64,000 nucleotides of DNA from Flaveria trinervia (Eukaryota > Streptophyta > Magnoliopsida > Asterales > Asteraceae): positions 32,684,215 through 32,748,214 of the forward strand of contig CM046453.1 in assembly GCA_025506515.1 (NCBI GenBank), written 5' to 3'. The notes beneath the pieces were generated by a model. It was not told the DNA's origin. It saw nothing but the letters and a program-made list of their open reading frames with translations, and did no database searches. Below, in pieces: positions 57,528 through 64,000 of the stretch; positions within the stretch are counted from its first letter, which is position 1, and each line of letters starts with the position of its first letter. Position numbers and translations under genes: made by a program.

Positions 57528-58452
57528 ACTGTTAATCCCATTGTTACACCAATCACATTGCTGGACATTGGGGTAACGGTCAAGTTGAAACCCTAAATGG
57601 GGTTCGTGTAATATGATCCAGCATTTGTGCCCAAGAGTTGGTCATCACTGAACAACTATCAGGGAGCATCTCGAGCGTCATGATAAGGGTGCGCCCATAG
57701 AGTTCCCCAAAGCAGATTTAGACACCACCTACATTCTCATGGGATATGATGGAGACGTCTGCAGGTCAACTGTCTACAAATTTAACTTTGCATACAACTG
57801 GAAGTTCCTTCTGCACGTTGTCCTTCACTGTCTGTCCAATAATCTGGGGATGGGACCAAATTCCATACGAACCAGGGTGCTTAGTTCATGGAATGTGAGA
57901 GCCTTCGCTTCAACTACTCAAGATTTATGCTGACCAATCTCATTGGAAATCTCTAGAGGGAAACATTCTTTATGTATCCCAGATTTCTTCAGCATATTAT
58001 CAACTGTGAGCTCGACCAGAGTCAGCTTGTGTGTGCAGCCACTCTGATTATCCCTCAAATGAGGCCTACCATCTTCAAGACTCTGAAGAAGGTGTCCACC
58101 AACTTCACTGGAAGGTACACTTCTCTACTTCCAGGTATGACTGAGAAAATAGCTCCTTGTGACATCCTTGTTGACCCCACAGGTGATGAACCCACACCAG
58201 CAACTGCCCCACACTACCAATTTACCTTCTTTCCCCATCACCATCACTTACCAAAGACGCCCCAAACAAACCCTTGTTCAATCTACTCTGATTGAACAAG
58301 CTTCTCCTATTCAATCCAAAAAGGCTAGAGTGGAACATTGGGCTCCCACTCAGCGTGAGGTCTCACCATCCTTCACCATTGACCTCAATATGGGTCTTAA
58401 TCCTTCTCAGTCTCAAACCAATGAGCCAACTACCCAATCTGAAAGCCCTTAG
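57528..58452 (+). pseudogene. Env-like ORF, N-terminal domain continued, element 4
   Basis: After the solo LTR the frame is degenerate. The 57739-57933 part (YNWKFLLHVVLHCLSNNLG) and 57972-58295 (MYPRFLQHIINCELDQSQL) align with LAHVLLKCM and MYPRFMQMIIHQKLP in element 5. The tail at 58159-58452 is Pro/Ser/Thr/Gln-rich, as in the other copies. At least three stops or shifts are present. Confidence 0.68.
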
Positions 58453-60458
58453 GGTGAGTATTTACACTTCTTTAAGCAGCCAACAAGGGATAGTCCCACT
58501 AGAGGCTCAATTCCTGTAGACATTGACCAAGGTCCCGGGTTAGTAGGTTTAACCTCCTTATCTTTCACTGACCTTCTCTTCAAAACTGATGAAGAGATTA
58601 CATCCCTTCATGGAAATGAAGTTGATCTATAACACCCTCTCCAAGATCAACATAGCCTAGAGAGACCTTTTATCTCTAGCCCCCATCAGCAAACCTTTAC
58701 TAAGGTGAGTCCCACTGATGTGGAGGGGACTCATGCAGATTCAGCTGCCATTACAAAAGGTGCCTCAATGGACCTTTTGGACAGTGGTAACATTTCTGAG
58801 ACTGAATTTGTGGCAACCATGCCTTTTGATGACTCTGAAATAGACATCACTAAGTAGGGGAAACCAGGGTGCTAAGAAACCACATCTGGTGATGAGGCTG
58901 AACATACTAGGTATGTTACCTCATCTCCCTGTGATTCTTCAAAAGAAGATGAGGGAAGTATGCAACTCCTCATTCATGACCTACTATCTAAAGTCTCAAA
59001 CCTTGAATCCAAGGTTAGGACTTTAGAAGAAAGTTTCACCACTCAGCAACTTGAGATTTACAACCTCAAGGCTCAACTAGCTGAGAAACAAATTGAGAGA
59101 TTTGTTAGGCATGTACCTGTTCAGGTCTCCCTGACCTCTTCCTCTAGCTCATCTAGCTCTCAAGATGATGCTACCAAAAAGGAGGAGAATGTTTAGAGAC
59201 AAACATCAGAGGAACCACTGAGCCAAACTTCAACTTCTCAATATTCGGCTCCCATTACAACTTTTTCTGAGCCATCCCAAGTTATACTACTAATTGACCC
59301 AAGGATGCTCATAGATCTCTACAGACTCTTCTCACAGTTTCTGTTGAGATCCTCTCTTGATCAGCCTAGCCCTAATGCGGCAATGATGTATTTTGGAACT
59401 AAAGAGCTTCAGAGGCTAAGTGCACCTACTACCACTGTGGAAGAAGTTGGTCAACCTAAGGTCCACATGGAACTTGAGATTCAGTTAAAGGGGAAATGAG
59501 GACTAATGGCCCAGCAACTAAAACAGTTAGGACAAAAACTGCACTCCCTCAAACTTCCAAGCTGAAGTTAAAGCCCTGGAAGAACAAGCCGAATTTTCCG
59601 AAGCTGAAATGGAAGCTGCGGAAGGACTGTTCTCACTATCCGAGGATCTAATCATCACAGATGCAATTCTAGAGCTGGCATCTGAGGTGAATAGTGAGGA
59701 ATTTCTCAACAAACCTTTAGCTTAGACATCCTCACTACCTCTCTTGCAACCTGAGTCGTCCCTCCAAGAACCACTGAAGTCAAGCACATCAAAAGATGAC
59801 AAAGTAAGAAGAAAATGATAGAAAAAGAGCTTCAGGAGGAGGAAAGGATTGAGAAACTCAAAAGAAAAGGTAAACTTCCAACTAGGAAGCTGTTAGCTGA
59901 TAGTTCAAAAATAGTTGTAGCCAACCAGGAGGCAGTTAACAACAAGAAGAGAGCTGAGGTCATTGACCGGCTCATCAATCTTGGAGTCATCAATGAAGAC
60001 ATACTCCTGCTACCACTAGAGGAGTTAATAGAGCTAGAAATGGAAACCATACAGCAAATTGAACAACAAATGGAAGCAGCAAGGTTGCCCTTAGAGGAAG
60101 AAAAAGAAAGAGAAAAGAGGGAAGCTGACATGCAACTCAGGAGGGAAAGATAGCTTTCCTAACCTCCATAGGTTTCTCTCTTTAAGAGCTATCTCCACAT
60201 AATGATAAAACGATCCTATGGCTCTTCAACAAAGAGCAGGATCAAGTGGAGAAAGAGAGAAAAAGAGCTGCAACAGATAAGTTGAAAGAGAAGAAGAAGA
60301 AAGAAGAAGAAGCTAGGGTCACTACAACGAAGAAAATAGGTGAGAAAGCCTGGATGAAGGACTATCTCCGGGCTCACAGCTTCTTTGGAAGCCAGGTGGG
60401 ACTAATGTATTAAACGAAACTACAATGAATTATCAGTGAAATCAAGGCTGATAGTCGT
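58453..60458 (+). pseudogene. Env-like ORF, middle region with coiled coils, element 4
   Basis: Open pieces are 58960-59196 (SKVSNLESKVRTLEESFTTQ, a heptad-like coiled coil, then a Ser run), 59305-59499, and 59815-60153 (EKELQEEERIEKLKRKGK, strongly charged). From 60154 to 60458 only short frames remain, including a Lys/Glu-rich stretch near 60240-60310. It has the same acidic and basic coil character as the middle regions in elements 1 and 2, without clear sequence identity. Confidence 0.6.
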
Positions 60459-61565
60459 TTGGGCAAAAGGAGAGAGATGTATAAAAGGGTACATGGGATG
60501 ACCTTCACACCAACCCCTCAACCCAAACCTGAACCAATTCCCTCAGCATTCACCATTAAAATGAACCTTTCCCACCTAACCCACACCACTATCCTTACTC
60601 ACCTCAACCACCCAAACTACCCATCCTTCAACCCAAGACACTTTCCAGAACCACAACACCATAACCTACCCAATAACCTTCCAAACCATCCCCTTAGCCT
60701 TCTAAACATCTCTCTCTAGAGGAGTTTAAGGCAATCAAGACAATGCTCACCAACTGCATAACCTTGAGTGACATCTCCTTTGAGGAAGACTCAACCAAAC
60801 TGACTTATGTTGATGGATCTTCACGTTCCCTCACAAGAGATCAGTTTCTTGATCTGCCTAGAGGAACACTAGACCATGCTGCTAAACTTCTAGGTCTCAA
60901 CTTAGACTCATTAAATGATGAAGAGAAGAAACTAAGAAGAAAGTTGGTGACTCTACTTGATACAAAGAAAGAGGACAAGATTCCTAGTCAGCCTCTTATG
61001 CCAAGAAAGAAAATAATCCAGTGGAGGTTTGATAAAGCCTCTCACAACTTTGTTCTGGAAAGAGAAAATGGAGAAATCAATAGGCTGAATGCCTCCTCTC
61101 TGCTACACTCTAGCAGGTTTGACATTGTTGAGTTAGCAGAGAAACCATTCTCTAATCCCTCCAACTCTGAAACTGCTGCTCATATCAGAAATCATCTCAA
61201 CAGTCTTCATGTTGTTGAGTTAACTGCAAAAGCTAAGATTAAGAAGAGTTGAAGCTGAGAAGAAAGGAAGACAAGGATAGACCTCCCATCAAAGGCATAA
61301 CCTTTCTACAGATGGTGGAGGGTCCTGAATTGGAACCTATAGTTAGATGGGAGTATGATTATAGCTCCCATTAACTAACTCTTTTCAGAGGGACACAACA
61401 AAGGGTACATATCATTCAGGGTGACAAACTAGATTTCTTGTCAACTAATGATCTGTACAAGCTTCTCAGCACCACTTCAGGGAAGAATAAAGAAACTAAT
61501 AAATATTTACTTTCCTTGGTGCTGATGGTTTTGAGGAGCAAAAAAAAGTGAGGTTTTGGTAGCAT
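60459..61565 (+). pseudogene. Env-like ORF, C-terminal region, element 4
   Basis: A Pro/His/Asn-rich piece at 60459-60719 is followed by a 169-codon frame (60743-61252) with SRSLTRDQFLDLPRGTL and KKIIQWRFDKASHNFVLE. Further sequence (GPELEPIVRWEYDY) runs to about 61380 with stops. The KIIQW stretch may correspond to KIVLKW in the C-terminal frame of element 5. I recognise no known domain. Confidence 0.6.
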
Positions 61566-61571
61566 CAGTCT

Positions 61572-61765
61572 AGGAGGAGTTTGTTGGATCAAGAAGAAGG
61601 CTGGTGCAACCAAAACCAAATCACTTAGACAAATTTTGGTGCTACTTAGAAAAGGCTTCCGAAGCCAAGTATGGAACTTTCAAAGGAAAGTAGAGTTCTT
61701 TCGAAGACAAAGTAAAAGATCAACTTTCGAAGACTAACTCTACTTCCGAAGTCAATCTCATAAGA
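61572..61765 (+). repeat. Polypurine tract and truncated 3' LTR of element 4
   Basis: AGGAGGAGTT (61572-61581) is followed by the LTR start TGTTGGATC at 61582. The LTR has CTTCCGAAG-type words. It breaks off near 61750-61790, where minus-strand integrase sequence of element 6 begins; the exact point is unclear. Confidence 0.72.
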
Positions 61766-62217
61766 TTTGTTAAAATAATTAGTGACTAAATCAAGATCAA
61801 ATAGCCAATCAAGACCAAAACTATTTACACTGGGTGTGTGTTCATTGAAGGTCACATTGGCTGACTCCTCAACTATTCTGGTTCTGAGATTCTATACTCT
61901 ATAAACCTTAGCTTGAGAAGAGTATCTAATGAAATGTCTATCATCTGATTTCTTAGCAACAAGGCAATTTGATCTTTGGTATTCAAGATGGTGTAAGAAC
62001 ATCCAAATGACCTAGGAAAACCAATGAAAGGTTTCCTCTTGTGCGAAAGTTCATAAGGAGTTTTACCATATGTCTTAACCACTAAAACTCTATTCTACAC
62101 ATAGCAAGAAGTGTTTACTGCCTCTGCCCAGAAGGTGATGGGCATCTTAGAGTCGGATAACATAGTTCTTGCAGCTTCAATCAGTGTCATGTTTCTCCTC
62201 ACAACAACACCATTTTG
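61766..62217 (-). pseudogene. int: Integrase fragment, copia element 6
   Basis: The end of the catalytic core and the tail remain: NMTLIEAARTMLSDSKMP, CYVQNRVLVVKTYGKTPYEL and FGCSYTILNTKDQ. The position of the catalytic Glu reads GVVVRRN where GVVER is usual. A frameshift after KDQ leads into SSQAKVYRVYNLRTRIVEE in another frame. The first two catalytic Asp regions are absent. Confidence 0.82.
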
Positions 62218-63229
62218 TTAAGAACTAAAATGGTTTTCTCTAAGTCCTTTATTTTTAGTTTATAATCATTTTCAGATCTTTTGAAATCTGATTTTCAGAT
62301 ATTCAAGGACTCAAGATTAGATCTCATCTCTAAGTTGTAGGATCTGTATTTATAAACTTTAGCAAAACATTCGGGTGTACAGAGATGTTCCAATATATTT
62401 GCTTCATCATGGTCAATCATTAGTGTTTGGTTTGGAGATACATCTTCCACCTAAAAACTCCAGTCAAAGCCTCCTTCTTCAACACAACACCTTGTTGTTT
62501 TGGCTTCTCATTCTGGGTGGCTTTCTCAGTGTAGTTTGGTCTAGTTGGTGTTTGGCCACCATTTGTTCTTAGTGCCATGTACTCCCTAGCAAAGTGGCCC
62601 ATTTGGTTACAGTTGTAACACTTGACTTTGCTTTTATCCAGCCCAAACTTTTCACTGGCTGTATTGCTTGGAAACTTCCTTCATGTCCTATTGTAGAACT
62701 TCTTGCCTCTGTGAGTGAGAGGAGCGATCTGCTGGACTACTTCCATGTACTCTAGATCATCCGAAGACATAAGGCATGTGAAGAACTTGTCTTTTGGAAT
62801 TGGCTTCCTTAAGTGTCACTTTCTCTTGGTGTCTTCGGGAAGGTGATGAAAGGACCCTTTTGTGAGTTGTCAGGAGATAGCATATTAGATGATGTTGAGT
62901 TTCTATGCTATCCGTTTCAGTCACATGCAGGGCTAAACTCATCTGATTGCTGGAGTTACCAGATGAACATTGCATGTTTATCTCCATTTGGTATCCACTG
63001 AGATACCATATAACTCAGTCAAATAAGAGTCTTAAGGTTCTTAATTCTCTTGATAACAACATAGTTATGTGTCCATTGCCTAGGAAGAGGAACATAAACT
63101 TCCTTACAATGTCCATGTTTTCAAGAGTCACTCCAACATCCTTTAGTAATAGCTGCCATTTGAGATGTGAAGTATTTTGTGTGTGAGGGATCATAAGATG
63201 GTGAGATCTTACAATCAAGAGCCTGGAAA
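62218..63229 (-). pseudogene. gag: gag remnant, copia element 6
   Basis: Near the primer site the capsid-type sequence survives (VRKFMFLFLGNGHITMLL, YGILSGYQMEINMQ), in several frames. The zinc knuckle near 62590-62635 reads CYNCNQMGHFAREY, so its last Cys is Tyr. A coiled-coil stretch (NDYKLKIKDLEKTI) at about 62230-62330 then runs directly into integrase at 62217. Many stops are present. Confidence 0.75.
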
Positions 63230-63241
63230 GCTCTGATACCA
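63230..63241 (-). other. Primer binding site, element 6
   Basis: The minus strand reads TGGTATCAGAGC, two bases after an LTR end CCTGCA. This places the 5' LTR to the right. Confidence 0.85.
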
Positions 63242-63243
63242 AT

Positions 63244-64000
63244 TGCAGGATAGTTTAAGGGGTTCGTCACTTACAACACAACACACAATGCGAAGAGTTG
63301 AGTTATAACACTTCACTATCATTTGGGGAACTACCAACCAGTCACACTTTGATACTAAGTAACACAAGTAATAAAGAAATAGAACAAGAACAAGAACACA
63401 AGTGTTTGGTTTTTAAGAATATTGTATATTGCTCTGAAGTTCCTTACAAGTGTTTATGAAGCATAAAGGATTAAAGATTACAAAGGGACCTGAGATACTT
63501 TATACTACATTCTACAGCCAGCCATACTTTGAAGGCCAGCCGAATACATGTTCTAGACAACAATAAAATCAATATAGAGTTAAAAGGTGGATTGTCTTTT
63601 GACTAGTGACTATAACATGCCATAACTCATATCCTAATATATTACAAAAAGTATAAAAGTATATAAAGTAGAAAGTAGCATACTCAAGACCTCAATGTAT
63701 AGTTTACCAAAAGCATGGACCTTTCACCAACTTGTGAAAGTTGGTGAGTCAAACACAATTGTAGCAGAAAGGTAGTCCAACTTTATGGTAAAAGGTACAT
63801 CAGATAAAGCATGTACTCAAAAGTCTTCGGAAGAAGTCTGTCTACAAGTGTTGGCTTTGGAAGACTTTCTCTTTGAAGCTTGGAAGACTTCATGTTTGGT
63901 TTCAGAAAATATTGGTCTTGGCTTCAGAAGATCTCACACTAAGAATATTTTTAAGGTAGAGTGTGAAACATCCAAAGCATTCTACTTTAGTACTTTTATG
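63244..64000 (-). repeat. 5' LTR of element 6, partial
   Basis: On the minus strand the LTR ends CTATCCTGCA next to the primer site. Its other end is not in the window, so it is at least 757 bp. CTTCGGAAG-type words near 63830 recall those of element 4. No gene is present. Confidence 0.7.

Larger units (their letters stand above)
40448..61765 (+). mobile_element. Copia element 4 (Sirevirus-like), 5' truncated, host of nested insertions
   Basis: Only the 3' portion remains: an RNase H fragment, spacer, env-like region, polypurine tract and the first part of the 3' LTR. Element 5 (41170-54351) and a solo LTR (54870-57522) are nested in it; each has a target duplication that restores continuity when removed. 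The left edge abuts satellite and the right edge abuts element 6, both without a recognisable element end. So it was truncated on both sides. Confidence 0.82.
61766..64000 (-). mobile_element. Copia element 6, 5' part, internally deleted
   Basis: On the minus strand the order is 5' LTR (running off the window), primer site, gag remnant and an integrase fragment. The part between the gag coiled coil and the integrase Glu region is deleted, and RT/RNase H are missing at the left edge. All frames are broken. Confidence 0.8.

Overview
The window is repeat-dominated nuclear DNA from a flowering plant, most likely a eudicot. The evidence is AT-rich sequence, Ty1/copia elements primed by initiator-Met tRNA, a Cassandra element and long Ty3/gypsy LTRs of the TGTGACATCC type. 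The gypsy LTRs look like those I associate with Asteraceae, but that is a weak guess. I see no host gene, tRNA gene or CRISPR array. Every coding region belongs to a retrotransposon, and almost all are broken by stops or frameshifts.

Layout, left to right. (1) 1-1605 plus 13608-13768 is one Ty3/gypsy LTR on the minus strand, split by copia element 1 (1606-13602, plus strand, target duplication CATAA). (2) 13936-40447 is a tandem satellite with a monomer of about 620 bp. Its two alternating monomer types, A and B, form a dimeric higher-order unit. The array is interrupted by copia element 2 (17771-30564, minus strand, same family as element 1, target duplication TACTC), by a Cassandra TRIM carrying 5S-rRNA-like promoter sequence (32809-33518), and by element 3 (37584-38632), an LTR plus 159 bp of the same copia family. 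(3) 40448-61765 is copia element 4 (plus strand, 5' truncated). It is split by copia element 5 (41170-54351, minus strand, target duplication CTTAC) and by a 2,653-bp solo gypsy-type LTR (54870-57522, target duplication CCCTG). (4) 61766-64000 is the 5' half of another degenerate copia element, element 6, on the minus strand.

Elements 1, 2, 4 and 5 are large Sirevirus-like (SIRE/Maximus-type) copia elements. Those with a preserved 5' part have a gag with two CCHC knuckles, followed by protease, integrase, reverse transcriptase and RNase H. All four then carry a repeat-rich spacer and a second, roughly 2.5-4 kb coding region, the 'env-like' position of Sireviruses. The N-terminal part of this downstream region is recognisably related in all four, and in each it is preceded by a TATA-type box. 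In element 5 a 622-nt leader interval has good splice signals at both ends. I think this second transcription unit is the most interesting biology here.

The array also records repair and duplication. A satellite piece sits inside the integrase gene of element 2, flanked by duplicated integrase fragments. It shares an unrelated ~131-bp insert with the array at 35.4 kb. The array block carrying the copia LTR at 17.2-18.8 kb recurs at 37.0-38.6 kb, including the same insertion point.
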